Of a DNA stretch of 64,000 nt, positions 43,612-52,680 are shown one piece after another. The notes under the pieces are model-generated. The model did no database searches, was not told the DNA's origin, and worked only from the letters and a program-made list of their open reading frames with translations. The DNA is from an uncultured Muribaculaceae bacterium (GTDB lineage Bacteria > Bacteroidota > Bacteroidia > Bacteroidales > Muribaculaceae), in assembly GCA_910583525.1 (NCBI GenBank), contig CAJTXL010000006.1, forward strand, positions 1 to 64,000. The letters are read 5' to 3'. Positions within the stretch are counted from its first letter, which is position 1, and each line of letters starts with the position of its first letter. Position numbers and translations under genes: made by a program.

Positions 43612-45051
43612 ATGGCAGATATAAGGCAGATACAGGACGGAGAGCACCTCACGCTCCGCCAACAGGTGGCACTGACAGCAAAACTGTCGGTGCCGGCCAT
43701 TATTGCGCAGCTCTCCACAATCCTGATGCAGTATATCGACGCATCGATGGTCGGACGCCTCGGCTCAGACCCATCGGCATCCGTCGGCCTCATGAACAGC
43801 TCCCTATGGATGTTCTGGGGCGTATGCTCCATGCTCACCATGGGCTTCTCCGTGCAGGTAGCCCACCGTCTCGGCGCAAAAGACGGCGACGGCGCCCGTG
43901 CCGTCCTGCGCCAAGGCATAGTCGCCTGCTTCATCGCAGGCCTCCTGATGGCGTGTATTGGCATCGCCATCGCCGCACCCCTGCCGCGCTGGCTCGGCGG
44001 CGACGAGGCCATTGCCGCCGGAGCCTCAACCTATTTCCTCGTCTTCGTGTCGGCTCTTCCCGTCCTGACGATGAACTACCTCGCCGGAGGCATGCTACGG
44101 TGCGCCGGAAATATGAAAGTGCCCGGCATGCTCAACGTGGCCATGTGCCTGCTCGACATCGTCTTCAACTTCTTCTTCATATTTCCAACGCGACCGGTCG
44201 AGCTGTTCGGCATAGGCATGCAGATGCCCGGCCTTGGCCTCGGCATACTCGGCGCCGCCTTGGGCACAGTTGCCGCCGAATGCATCATAGCAGGCGTCAT
44301 GATGTGGTATCTCTGCCGCCGCCAAGCCGATTTGGCTCTTAGGGGCATAGAAGCGCACAAATCCTACCGACCCACCCGTGCAGTCCTTGCCAAAGCCGCA
44401 AAAATAGCGGTGCCAATGACCGCCGAGCACATCATCTTCTGCGGCGCCCAGATTACCATCACCATAATCGTGGCGCCCTTGGGCGTGGTCGCAATCGCAG
44501 CAAACGCCTTCGCCGTAACCGCCGAAAGCCTGTGCTACATGCCCGGGTTCGGCATCGGCGAAGCCGCCACCACACTCTGCGGACAAAGCTACGGCGCAGG
44601 CCGCTACGGCCTTGTGCGCCGCTTCTGCCACCTCACCACACTCCTCGGCATAGGCATCATGACCGTCATGGGGCTAATCATGTACCTCTGCGCCCCGGCC
44701 ATGATGGCAATCATGACCCCCGTCGACGCTATCGCCTCGCTCGGCGCCGAAGTCCTTCGCATCGAAGCATGGGCCGAGCCCATGTATGCCGCCTCAATAG
44801 TCGCCTACGGCGCATTCGTCGGCGTCGGCGACACCCTCATTCCGGCAACCATGAATTTCGGCAGCATATGGCTCGTGCGCATACCCCTCGCCGCCATCAT
44901 GGCACCCACGATGGGCCTACAGGGAGTGTGGCTCGCCATGTGCGCCGAACTCGTCTTCCGCGGCCTCATCTTCCTGTGGCGTATGCGTACCGGCAAATGG
45001 CTCAAAGCCCACCGCATCCCACAGCCCGAAGGCCTCCCCCTCGAAGCATAG
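43612..45051 (+). CDS. MATE family efflux transporter
   Basis: The 479-residue inner-membrane protein has about 12 transmembrane helices arranged as two homologous halves, with S-V-P-A-I-I-A-Q-L near residue 27 and the matching V-P-M-T-A-E-H near 268, and G-E-A-A-T-T-L-C-G-Q-S-Y-G near 316-328. MATE proteins export cationic drugs or metabolites by H+ or Na+ antiport. Its position right after metK suggests co-transcription but not a shared function. Confidence 0.9.
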   Translation: MADIRQIQDGEHLTLRQQVALTAKLSVPAIIAQLSTILMQYIDASMVGRLGSDPSASVGLMNSSLWMFWGVCSMLTMGFSVQVAHRLGAKDGDGARAVLRQGIVACFIAGLLMACIGIAIAAPLPRWLGGDEAIAAGASTYFLVFVSALPVLTMNYLAGGMLRCAGNMKVPGMLNVAMCLLDIVFNFFFIFPTRPVELFGIGMQMPGLGLGILGAALGTVAAECIIAGVMMWYLCRRQADLALRGIEAHKSYRPTRAVLAKAAKIAVPMTAEHIIFCGAQITITIIVAPLGVVAIAANAFAVTAESLCYMPGFGIGEAATTLCGQSYGAGRYGLVRRFCHLTTLLGIGIMTVMGLIMYLCAPAMMAIMTPVDAIASLGAEVLRIEAWAEPMYAASIVAYGAFVGVGDTLIPATMNFGSIWLVRIPLAAIMAPTMGLQGVWLAMCAELVFRGLIFLWRMRTGKWLKAHRIPQPEGLPLEA

Positions 45052-45106
45052 AGAAAAACCGTCACCATCTTGCCCATTCTCGTTCAGCCAAATAAAATTA
45101 AAAGCC

Positions 45107-45126
45107 ACTCCCCAAAAAACTTTGGG
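45107..45126. other. Short hairpin after the MATE gene
   Basis: CCCCAAA-aaaact-TTTGGGG type inverted repeat (7-bp stem) without a T run. It could end the metK-MATE transcript weakly or be without function. Confidence 0.3.
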
Positions 45127-45136
45127 GCACAAGAAT

Positions 45137-45167
45137 TTGTATACCTCAAAGCAAAGCATTAACTTTG
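45137..45167 (+). promoter_or_regulatory. Promoter of the phosphosugar mutase gene
   Basis: TTG at 45137-45139, 20-base spacer, TAACTTTG at 45160-45167. The -7 box lies in an inverted repeat GCAAAG-cattaa-CTTTGC (45151-45168), which might also be an operator. Confidence 0.75.
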
Positions 45168-45211
45168 CTTGCAACAACAAGTGTGAAAAATTTTCATAAC
45201 TGACATACAGA

Positions 45212-46960
45212 ATGGACAACACCGAACTCCTCCGTCAAGTGACGGAAAAAGCCAAATCATGGCTTGCCGATGGCTACGACGCCGAAACCCGCGCCGAAGT
45301 GCAGCGTATGCTCGACGCCGACGACAAGACCGAACTTATCGAATCGTTCTACAAAGACCTCGAATTCGGCACCGGCGGCCTCCGCGGAATCATGGGCGTA
45401 GGCTCCAACCGCATGAACATCTACACCGTGGGAGCCGCAACCCAGGGTTTGGCAAACTATCTCAAAGAAGCATTCAAAGACCTTCCTGAAATAAGCGTCG
45501 CCGTAGGCCACGACGTCCGCAACAACTCGCGCAAATTCGCCGAAATCGTGGCCGACATTTTCTCGGCAAACGGCATCAAAGTATATCTCTTCGACAATTT
45601 CCGCCCCACTCCCGAACTATCCTTCGCAATCCGCGAACTCGGCTGCCAGAGCGGCGTTAACATCACCGCCTCGCACAACCCCAAAGAATATAACGGCTAC
45701 AAAGCATACTGGAGCGACGGAGCCCAGATTATTGCGCCCCACGACGTCAACATCATCGACCACGTCAACCGCATCCACAGCGTCCGCGACATCAAATTTC
45801 AGGGTGATAAATCCAAAATCCAGATTATCGGCGAAGAAATCGACAACAAATTCCTCGCCGCAATCAAGACCCTCTCGCTCGACCCCGAAGTCATCAAGCG
45901 CCACGCCGACCTTAAAATCGTCTACACCCCAATCCACGGCACAGGCGTCAAACTCGTCCCCGACTCACTCCGCAACTACGGCTTCACGAACATAATCCAC
46001 GTCCCCGAGCAGGACATTCCCGACGGTAACTTCCCCACAGTCGACTCCCCCAACCCCGAGAACGCCTCCGCAATGGCAATGGCTATCGCCAAAGCCAAAG
46101 AAGTCGAAGCCGACCTTGTAGTCGCTTCCGACCCCGACGCCGACCGCATCGGCTGCGTTATCCGCGACAACAACGGCGAATATCAGCTCGTCAACGGTAA
46201 CCAGATTGTCATGATTTTGCTCAACTACATCATGTTGCGCAACCGCGAACTCGGCCGCCTCAAAGGCAACGAATACGTAGTCAAGACAATCGTCACCACC
46301 GAAACAATCAAAGCCATAGCCGAGAACCAGAACGTCAAGATGTACGACTGCTACACCGGCTTCAAATGGATAGCATCCGTTATCCGCGACCTCGAAGGCA
46401 CCGCACGCTATCTCGGCGGTGGCGAAGAATCGTACGGCTTCCTCGCCGAAGACTTCTGCCGCGACAAAGACTCCGTTTCCGCAATCTCGCTCATGGCCGA
46501 AATATGCGCTTGGGCAAAAGACCGCGGCATGGACTTCAACCAGATGCTCCAGGAAATATATCTCCGCAACGGATACAGCCACGAAGAAGGCATCTCAGTC
46601 GTGCGCCCCGGCAAGAGCGGTGCCGACGAAATACAGCAGATGATGCGCAACTTCCGCGCCAACCCGCACAAACAGCTCGCCGGAAGCCCCGTAATCCTCG
46701 TCAAAGACTACGCCGACCTCAACTGCACCGACACACGCACAGGAGCCGTTTCGAAGATGGACTTCCCCACGACATCCAACGTACTCCAGTACTTCACCGA
46801 AGACGGCACAAAAGTATCAATCCGCCCCTCCGGAACAGAACCCAAAATAAAGTTCTACATCGAAGTCCACGACAAGATGTCCGACCTCGCCGACTACGAC
46901 CGCTGCAACCGCGACGCCGCAGCCAAAATCGAACAAATCAAAAAAGAACTCGGCATCTGA
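45212..46960 (+). CDS. Phosphoglucomutase/phosphomannomutase (alpha-D-phosphohexomutase)
   Basis: The 582-residue protein interconverts sugar 1- and 6-phosphates. Visible motifs: the phospho-serine loop T-A-S154-H-N-P-K-E-Y-N-G near 152-162, the metal loop DPDADRIG near 308-315, the sugar-binding GGGEESYG near 409-416, and the phosphate-binding RPSGTEPK near 535-542. It is the long Bacteroidetes form, used mainly for glucose or mannose phosphates. Single gene with its own promoter and terminator. Confidence 0.93.
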   Translation: MDNTELLRQVTEKAKSWLADGYDAETRAEVQRMLDADDKTELIESFYKDLEFGTGGLRGIMGVGSNRMNIYTVGAATQGLANYLKEAFKDLPEISVAVGHDVRNNSRKFAEIVADIFSANGIKVYLFDNFRPTPELSFAIRELGCQSGVNITASHNPKEYNGYKAYWSDGAQIIAPHDVNIIDHVNRIHSVRDIKFQGDKSKIQIIGEEIDNKFLAAIKTLSLDPEVIKRHADLKIVYTPIHGTGVKLVPDSLRNYGFTNIIHVPEQDIPDGNFPTVDSPNPENASAMAMAIAKAKEVEADLVVASDPDADRIGCVIRDNNGEYQLVNGNQIVMILLNYIMLRNRELGRLKGNEYVVKTIVTTETIKAIAENQNVKMYDCYTGFKWIASVIRDLEGTARYLGGGEESYGFLAEDFCRDKDSVSAISLMAEICAWAKDRGMDFNQMLQEIYLRNGYSHEEGISVVRPGKSGADEIQQMMRNFRANPHKQLAGSPVILVKDYADLNCTDTRTGAVSKMDFPTTSNVLQYFTEDGTKVSIRPSGTEPKIKFYIEVHDKMSDLADYDRCNRDAAAKIEQIKKELGI

Positions 46961-46982
46961 TAACAACCCAAGACTCTGCAGA

Positions 46983-47022
46983 GATGTGCCGCACAGCCAC
47001 CGCTGATGCGGCACATCTTTTT
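46983..47022 (+). terminator. Terminator of the phosphosugar mutase gene
   Basis: A 10-bp perfect stem GATGTGCCGC/GCGGCACATC (46983-46992 and 47008-47017) followed by TTTTTG, 22 bases after the stop. Confidence 0.9.
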
Positions 47023-47039
47023 GTAGATAACGTTAAAAA

Positions 47040-47065
47040 ATGTAGGGACATGCCTTTTGGCATGT
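47040..47065 (+). repeat. GTAGGGACATGCC palindromic repeat, copy 5
   Basis: ATGTAGGGACATGCC, TTTT loop, GGCATGT. Located just after a terminator, 36 kb from the other four copies, so this is a dispersed family and not a local duplication. Confidence 0.8.
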
Positions 47066-47103
47066 AGCCGCCGGAATCTCTGCCAATCACCGTGAATACA
47101 ACT

Positions 47104-47481
47104 TTACATCGGCTCTACATCTTCAAGCTCGTCAATAATATCAATTAATCGAAGCCCGGCGATTTTCAGGTTCTCGATTAAATCCATCGGATTTGCGAAT
47201 GTTTCATATTCGGTAGAATACCCGGCGTCACAAAGAGCTGCGTGGTCAGGCTCGTAAAGAAGATGAAAGCTTTCGCCATGGAGCTTGAACTCTACATCAT
47301 AGCCCTGCACGGCAAAATCATAAAACAAGACCTGCCTGGCATTGTTTAGGTAGCCGCCGTAGCTCGTGCCATACCACCTTTCGTCGGGTGAGCACAAAGC
47401 ATTGTAGCGATGCCCACACCCATTTTTACCTATATAATCGAAATCCTTATCTGCAACCATAACCATCATATTTATCTGCAA
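47104..47481 (-). CDS. Uncharacterised acidic protein
   Basis: The 125-residue protein has no signal peptide or membrane segment. It looks beta-rich in the first 80 residues (GHRYNALCSPDERWYGTSYG, QVLFYDFAVQGYDVEFKLHG) and ends with a helical acidic tail (DLIENLKIAGLRLIDIIDELEDVEPM). No family recognised. It is isolated between a repeat and a degenerate region; several start codons (residues 1, 5, 6, 8) are possible. Confidence 0.5.
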   Translation of the reverse strand: MQINMMVMVADKDFDYIGKNGCGHRYNALCSPDERWYGTSYGGYLNNARQVLFYDFAVQGYDVEFKLHGESFHLLYEPDHAALCDAGYSTEYETFANPMDLIENLKIAGLRLIDIIDELEDVEPM

Positions 47482-47551
47482 AATTAATCAGTCCATCCCA
47501 AGAGTTCAAAATTAAAATAAGTTGACGGGCAAGCCCAAAACAATTACCGTG

Positions 47552-47686
47552 ATGAAGGATGGGGTGATTTCAACGCATTATTTTGAGGACTCGATAGGTT
47601 GTATGTTCGGCATCAAGACCGTGGGCGAGGAGCAGAAACGGGCCATCGAGGAGGCGTATAAGGCGTGGAAAAGCAAGGACGAGTAG
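47552..47686 (+). pseudogene. Probable C-terminal remnant of a lost gene
   Basis: A 44-codon frame reads MKDGVISTHYFEDSIGCMF then GIKTVGEEQKRAIEEAYKAW and a short charged tail. The amphipathic last helix looks like a genuine protein terminus, and the frame stays protein-like for about ten codons upstream of the ATG until a TAA near 47516. No family recognised. A small intact gene is also possible. Confidence 0.35.
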
Positions 47687-47809
47687 ATTACGCAGACGCC
47701 CCCGCTAATCGCGCAAATGCCTCGCCGACGGACACGAACAGTCGGCAGAACTTTGATTGTCAACGTGTATTCGGCCTCGACAGGCCGCGACCTTACGAGC
47801 AATTTGCAA

Positions 47810-47846
47810 ATAATTTTGTTTTGCTCTCGACTTATTCGTATTTTTG
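47810..47846 (+). promoter_or_regulatory. CGACTTATTCG promoter repeat, tandem copy 1 before tsaB
   Basis: TTG at 47816-47818, 20-base spacer, TATTTTTG at 47839-47846. The stretch TTTGTTTTGCTCTCGACTTA plus TTCGTATTTTTG is identical in the second copy 73 bases downstream. Confidence 0.75.
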
Positions 47847-47880
47847 GCTTTCACCTTAAATACTCTCGCTCGGCAAAACC

Positions 47881-47919
47881 AAATAAATTTGTTTTGCTCT
47901 CGACTTATTCGTATTTTTG
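47881..47919 (+). promoter_or_regulatory. CGACTTATTCG promoter repeat, tandem copy 2 before tsaB
   Basis: TTG at 47889-47891, 20-base spacer, TATTTTTG at 47912-47919, only 16 bases before the tsaB ATG. This copy is the likely start point of tsaB transcription, giving a very short leader. Confidence 0.78.
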
Positions 47920-47935
47920 TCCCAAATAATACGAA

Positions 47936-48640
47936 ATGGCTACCATATTGAATATAGAGACTTCGGGGGCAACGTGCTCGACTGCGTTGACGGCCGAAGG
48001 CATGATAGTGGCGCACCGCGAGGATTTCGACGGGCGCAACCACGCGTTGCTGCTAAGCGGCTTCGTAAAGCATTGTCTCGACTATGCCGCCGAGCACGGC
48101 ATGAAACTCGACGCCGTGGCGGTAAGCCTCGGCCCGGGGAGCTACACAGGCCTGCGCATAGGTCTGAGCGAGGCCAAGGGCCTGGCATTCGCGCTCGACA
48201 TTCCGCTGATAGGCATCGACACTCTTGAGCTGTTGGCTACGAGGGTGATGTTCTCGGCCGATGACATAGACCCCGACACCATATTTGTGCCGATGGTCGA
48301 TGCCCGTCGCATGGAAGTTTACACGGCGGCTTACGATTTCGGGCTGAACCGCCTGCTCGAACCGCAGCCGCTTATTCTGGATGAAGGCGAACCGTATGCC
48401 GACTTACGGGCTTCGGGCCGCCCACTGCTATATTTCGGCAGCGGCGCCGAGAAAGCCCGGCCGCTCTTCGACGGCTGCCCCGGCGCACGGTTTGTCGACG
48501 GCGTAGATGCCGTCGCCGTCGACATGATAGCGCTCGCCGACCGTACCTATGCGCGACGCGACTTTATCGACGTGGCCTACTCCACTCCGCTTTACCGAAA
48601 AGATTTCCAGGCCACCAAACCCAAGAATAAAGTGCTGTGA
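47936..48640 (+). CDS. tsaB: tRNA N6-threonylcarbamoyladenosine synthesis protein TsaB
   Basis: Partner of TsaD in t6A37 modification of ANN-decoding tRNAs. The 234-residue protein has the TsaB N-terminus I-L-N-I-E-T-S-G-A-T-C-S-T-A-L and the S-L-G-P-G-S-Y-T-G-L-R-I-G block near 63-75, the ASKHA-fold features of this family. The stop codon overlaps the start of tsaC. Confidence 0.95.
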   Translation: MATILNIETSGATCSTALTAEGMIVAHREDFDGRNHALLLSGFVKHCLDYAAEHGMKLDAVAVSLGPGSYTGLRIGLSEAKGLAFALDIPLIGIDTLELLATRVMFSADDIDPDTIFVPMVDARRMEVYTAAYDFGLNRLLEPQPLILDEGEPYADLRASGRPLLYFGSGAEKARPLFDGCPGARFVDGVDAVAVDMIALADRTYARRDFIDVAYSTPLYRKDFQATKPKNKVL

Positions 48641-49224
48641 ACGAAGAATTCCGACAGGACATACGCGCCGCCGTCGATACATTGCGCCGAGGCGGCATCA
48701 TAGTCTACCCTACCGACACTGTGTGGGGCATAGGGTGCGACGCAACCGACAGCGAGGCCGTGCGTAAAGTCTTTGCCTTAAAACAGCGTGCCGACGCCAA
48801 AGCCCTGATAACGCTCGTCGGCTCGATAGCGCAGCTCGAACGCACCGTGACGGGCATTCCCGACGTGGCATACCAGCTAATAGAATACAGCGAACGGCCT
48901 CTGACGATAGTCTACGACGGTGCACTGCCCGGGGCCCACATAGCTCCCGAGCTGCTTGCGCCCGACGGCACAATCGGCGTGAGAGTGACAGCCGAGGCTT
49001 TCAGCAAGGCCTTGTGCGAAGCGTTCCGCAAGCCTATAGTGTCCACTTCGGCCAACATAAGCGGCAAGCCCACGCCGACAGCGTACGGCGAAATCGACGC
49101 CGCCGTGCTCACCGCAGCCGACTACGTGTGCCTGAGCCGCCGCGACGAGCCGGCATGCGGCGCCAAGCCTTCGTCGGTGATACGTCTGTCGGAGAGCGGA
49201 CTTTTCAAAGTAATACGACCCTGA
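48637..49224 (+). CDS. tsaC: L-threonylcarbamoyladenylate synthase (TsaC/Sua5 type)
   Basis: Makes threonylcarbamoyl-AMP from threonine, bicarbonate and ATP, the first step of t6A synthesis. The 195-residue protein has G-G-I-I-V-Y-P-T-D-T-V-W-G-I near 19-32, F-A-L-K-Q-R near 46 (the KxR motif), and S-T-S-A-N-I-S-G near 137-144. It uses a GTG start at 48637 that overlaps the tsaB stop as GTGA. TsaB and TsaC in one operon join two steps of the same pathway. Confidence 0.94.
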   Translation: MNEEFRQDIRAAVDTLRRGGIIVYPTDTVWGIGCDATDSEAVRKVFALKQRADAKALITLVGSIAQLERTVTGIPDVAYQLIEYSERPLTIVYDGALPGAHIAPELLAPDGTIGVRVTAEAFSKALCEAFRKPIVSTSANISGKPTPTAYGEIDAAVLTAADYVCLSRRDEPACGAKPSSVIRLSESGLFKVIRP

Positions 49225-49227
49225 ACA

Positions 49228-50646
49228 ATGCAACAAATCAACCGCGAACGCATACGATATGCCGTTTCCGACTGCCTGACGGTGGCCGCCGGTTGGTTCT
49301 GTTTCAACGTGATACGTTTTTTCACTCTGCCAGAAACTTATTCGGGGATATCCGATTTTCTGTCGAGCCTGCCGGTTGTCATGGGACAATTCGTGGTGCC
49401 GCCGTGCATGGTGGCGCTATATGCCGTGTCGGGTTCGTACAACAAGTCGAACACCCTATATAAATCGCGTCTCGACGAGCTTATCAACACGTTTGCGGTG
49501 TCGTTCATCGGGATGCTCGGCATCTTTTTCACGGCTCTCATCAACGACAAGGTGCCCGAGCGCATCACCAACTACGAGCTTATGGCAGTCTTGTGGATGT
49601 GCTTCTTCATCCCGACTGCCACCGCGCGCCTGCTGATTGTGAGCGCTAACGCCAAGCGAATACGCCGAGGCGACTATGTGATGAACACTTTAGTGATAGG
49701 GGCGGCACACGGCATCGAGCGCAAGCTTCAAAACATAGTAAAATCGGAAGCCAACTCGGGTCTGCGCATTGTCGGGTGCATCGACATCGACGGAGAAAAT
49801 CAGGCGAATGCCATCAACGGCATTCCCATATACCACAGCGGCGATGTGCGCGATGTATGCGAAACTACGGGCGCCCAGGCCATCATAGTGATGCCGTCGA
49901 AGGCCGGATTGTCGCGCACCGCCGAGATAATCAACGAGCTATATGCCCTCGACAAGCCCCTGTTCATCACCCCCGACCTCCACAGCCTCATGGCTACGAG
50001 GCCGAGAGTGTCGTCAGTGGCCTCGGAGCCGCTGATAGACATCACCAACGCCAACATATCGCCCTTGGCCGTCAACCTCAAACGCTTGGGCGACATCACG
50101 GTATCGACGCTTGCCTTGCTGTTTCTCGCACCCGTCTACGCCGCAATAGGCATAGCCGTAAAGCTCGATACGCCCGGGCCGGCATTCTACCGCCAGACAC
50201 GCATCGGCTACCATAAAAAGCCTTTCGACATAATAAAATTCCGCACCATGCGAACCGACGCCGAAGCCGACGGCCCGGCCTTGGCTTCGGACAGCGACCC
50301 ACGTGTAACTAAAACCGGACATATACTGCGCAAATACCGGCTCGACGAACTGCCGCAGTTCTGGAATGTGCTGAAAGGCGAGATGTCGCTCGTAGGACCA
50401 CGACCCGAACGAGAGTTCTACATCCGCCAGATAGTGCAGCGGCATCCGGCCTACAGCCTCATACACCAGGTGCGCCCTGGCATAACGTCGTGGGGAATGG
50501 TGAAATACGGCTATGCCTCGTCGATTGACGAAATGCTGGCGCGGCTGCCCTACGACCTGCTGTATATAGAAAACGTGTCGCTTGGCGTAGACCTCAAAAT
50601 ATTGTTCCACACCATCAACACCGTCTTGCGCGGACGAGGACAATAA
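49228..50646 (+). CDS. Exopolysaccharide polyprenyl glycosylphosphotransferase
   Basis: Initiates surface-glycan synthesis by moving a sugar-1-phosphate onto undecaprenyl phosphate at the inner membrane. The 472-residue protein has four hydrophobic helices in residues 15-140, a nucleotide-binding-like central domain (NTLVIGAAHGIERKL near 150), a fifth segment near 285, and the catalytic bacterial sugar transferase domain (RIGYHKKPFDIIKFRTMR, YRLDELPQFWNVLKGEMSLV, GPRPERE). It follows tsaC by 3 bases. No further glycan cluster adjoins it here. Confidence 0.93.
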   Translation: MQQINRERIRYAVSDCLTVAAGWFCFNVIRFFTLPETYSGISDFLSSLPVVMGQFVVPPCMVALYAVSGSYNKSNTLYKSRLDELINTFAVSFIGMLGIFFTALINDKVPERITNYELMAVLWMCFFIPTATARLLIVSANAKRIRRGDYVMNTLVIGAAHGIERKLQNIVKSEANSGLRIVGCIDIDGENQANAINGIPIYHSGDVRDVCETTGAQAIIVMPSKAGLSRTAEIINELYALDKPLFITPDLHSLMATRPRVSSVASEPLIDITNANISPLAVNLKRLGDITVSTLALLFLAPVYAAIGIAVKLDTPGPAFYRQTRIGYHKKPFDIIKFRTMRTDAEADGPALASDSDPRVTKTGHILRKYRLDELPQFWNVLKGEMSLVGPRPEREFYIRQIVQRHPAYSLIHQVRPGITSWGMVKYGYASSIDEMLARLPYDLLYIENVSLGVDLKILFHTINTVLRGRGQ

Positions 50647-50658
50647 ACACACTTGTAA

Positions 50659-52467
50659 ATGGCATCTGAAAACCATATAAACAAACTGCCGCACCGCCTG
50701 CGCGAGGCATTCTTTTCGTTTCTGCTATGGCGCGAACAGCACATCAAAGAGAAAAACTTTGTGCTGCTGCTGGCCTTCATCGTAGGCATAGGCAGCGGAC
50801 TGGCCGCGCTGGTGCTCAAGTTCCTGATACACTACATATCGACGGTGCTGACCGAGGGCGTCAACCTCGAATCGGGCAACTACCTCTACATACTGCTTCC
50901 GGCGGTAGGCGTCGTGATAACAGCCCTTTACGTCCGCTACGTGGTGCGCGACGACATAAGCCATGGCGTAACGCGTGTGCTCTACTCCATCTCGCAGAAC
51001 AAGAGCCGTCTGAAACGGCACAACATCTACACGTCGGTGCTGGCCTCGTCGGTCACCATAGGCTTCGGCGGCTCTGTCGGAGCCGAAGGCCCGATAGTGT
51101 ACACCGGCGCCTCGATAGGGTCAAACCTGGGGCGCGTATTCCGCATGTCGCCGCGCATCCTTATGATACTCGTGGGGTGCGGAGCCGCCGCCGGCATCGC
51201 CGGCATCTTCAAGGCCCCCATCGCAGGCATGCTCTTCACCCTCGAGGTGCTTATGCTCGACCTCACTACCGTATCGGTGATGCCCTTGCTGATAGCTTCG
51301 ATAACCAGCACGACCATAGCCTATGTGTACACGGGCTACGAATTTGAGTTCTTCTTCGCGCAGACCGAAGACTTCTACACCTCGCGCATACCCTACGTCA
51401 TTCTGTTAGGCATTGTCAGCGGCTTCGCGTCGCTCTACTTCACACGGGTTATGAACATGATGGAGAACTTCTTCGGCCGCTTCCGCAACCGCTGGCTCAA
51501 GACGCTTGTGGGCTGTGCCATCCTGTCGGCGCTCGTGTTCGTGTTTCCGCCGCTCTACGGCGAAGGCTACGGCTCTATCGTGGGGCTGCTCGCCGGCGAC
51601 ACCTCGTCGATAGTCAACGGCTCAATCTTCTACGGCGACCGCTACGAAGTGTGGTTCCTTGCCCTCTTCATAGGCCTTATCATACTCACCAAAGCCTTTG
51701 CCACCTCGGCAACCAACGGTGCCGGAGGTGTAGGCGGCACCTTCGCGCCATCACTCTATGTAGGCTGCATGACGGGCTTCCTGTTCGCCTTCATCATCAA
51801 CCACTTCGGGCTGGCCGAACTGTCGACGAAAAACTTCGCCCTTATAGGCATGGCCGGCGTGATGAGCGGCGTCATGCACGCACCGCTGATGGCAATCTTC
51901 CTCACCGCCGAACTGACGGGCGGCTACGACCTGTTCCTGCCCCTGCTGATTGTCAGCACCATATCGTATGGCACCATCAAGATGTTCGAGCCGTACTCCA
52001 TCTACACCATGCGTCTTGCCAAACGCGGCGAACTGCTCACGCACCACAAAGACAAGGCCGTGCTCACACTGCTGAAAATCAACAACGTGATTGAGACCGA
52101 CTTCCTGCCCGTCTACCCCGACATGACCCTCAAAGACATGGTCGACACCATAGCCAAAAGCAAGCGCAACCTCTTCCCCGTGCTCAACGAGCGGCGCGAG
52201 CTTGTCGGCGTGGTGCTCCTCGACGAAATCCGCAACATCATGTTCCGTCCCGACCTCTACCGGCGCATGCGCGTAAGCACCTTCATGACAATGCCTCCGG
52301 CGAAAATCGAAATCAACGAGAGCATGGACGCCGTGATGAAGACTTTCGACAACACCGGGGCGTGGAACCTGCCCGTGGTCGAAGACGGCCGCTACGTCGG
52401 ATTCGTATCCAAGAGCAAAATCTTCAACTCCTACCGCCGCGTACTCCGCCACTACTGCGACGACTGA
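50659..52467 (+). CDS. ClC-family chloride channel/antiporter with CBS pair
   Basis: The 602-residue protein has the ClC membrane fold (about residues 25-430) with the selectivity motifs G-S-V-G-A-E-G-P near 137-144, where E142 is the gating glutamate, and G-A-G-G-V-G-G-T-F-A-P near 354-364. A pair of CBS domains follows (about 455-595), which often sense nucleotides. The intracellular proton glutamate of known antiporters was not identified, so channel versus exchanger is open. Confidence 0.93.
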   Translation: MASENHINKLPHRLREAFFSFLLWREQHIKEKNFVLLLAFIVGIGSGLAALVLKFLIHYISTVLTEGVNLESGNYLYILLPAVGVVITALYVRYVVRDDISHGVTRVLYSISQNKSRLKRHNIYTSVLASSVTIGFGGSVGAEGPIVYTGASIGSNLGRVFRMSPRILMILVGCGAAAGIAGIFKAPIAGMLFTLEVLMLDLTTVSVMPLLIASITSTTIAYVYTGYEFEFFFAQTEDFYTSRIPYVILLGIVSGFASLYFTRVMNMMENFFGRFRNRWLKTLVGCAILSALVFVFPPLYGEGYGSIVGLLAGDTSSIVNGSIFYGDRYEVWFLALFIGLIILTKAFATSATNGAGGVGGTFAPSLYVGCMTGFLFAFIINHFGLAELSTKNFALIGMAGVMSGVMHAPLMAIFLTAELTGGYDLFLPLLIVSTISYGTIKMFEPYSIYTMRLAKRGELLTHHKDKAVLTLLKINNVIETDFLPVYPDMTLKDMVDTIAKSKRNLFPVLNERRELVGVVLLDEIRNIMFRPDLYRRMRVSTFMTMPPAKIEINESMDAVMKTFDNTGAWNLPVVEDGRYVGFVSKSKIFNSYRRVLRHYCDD

Positions 52468-52518
52468 TTTGCCGACGCCGCTTTTTTGCGAACCGCCGAC
52501 TTTTTTTGTTGCAAAAAG

Positions 52519-52680
52519 TTGCAATGCTTTTATAAAATAACTAAATTTGCCGCAGCACAACCATAAAACGCGGCACCATGAAAGCACGGGCGTTCATCTC
52601 ATTTCTATTTGCGGCATTCGCAACATCATTATCGGCACTCAACTTGCCGCCGTTACAGGCTGGCGAGTTTTCAGCTACAG
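52519..52680 (+). repeat. Promoter, leader and signal-peptide segment, copy 1
   Basis: A promoter (TTG 52519-52521, 20 bases, TAAATTTG 52542-52549), a short leader and the first 26 codons of the following gene are nearly identical to 56105-56250. Shared blocks include CATAAAACGCGGCACCATGA, AAGCACGGGCGTTCATCTCA and CACTCAACTTGCCGCC. Identity drops sharply after codon 26, where the mature proteins become unrelated. Confidence 0.85.

Larger units (their letters stand above)
47482..47935. other. Intergenic region with gene remnant and tandem promoter repeats
   Basis: These 454 bases contain a short orphan reading frame (47552-47686) that looks like the end of a lost gene, then two tandem copies of a dispersed promoter repeat that lead into tsaB. 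Confidence 0.6.
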
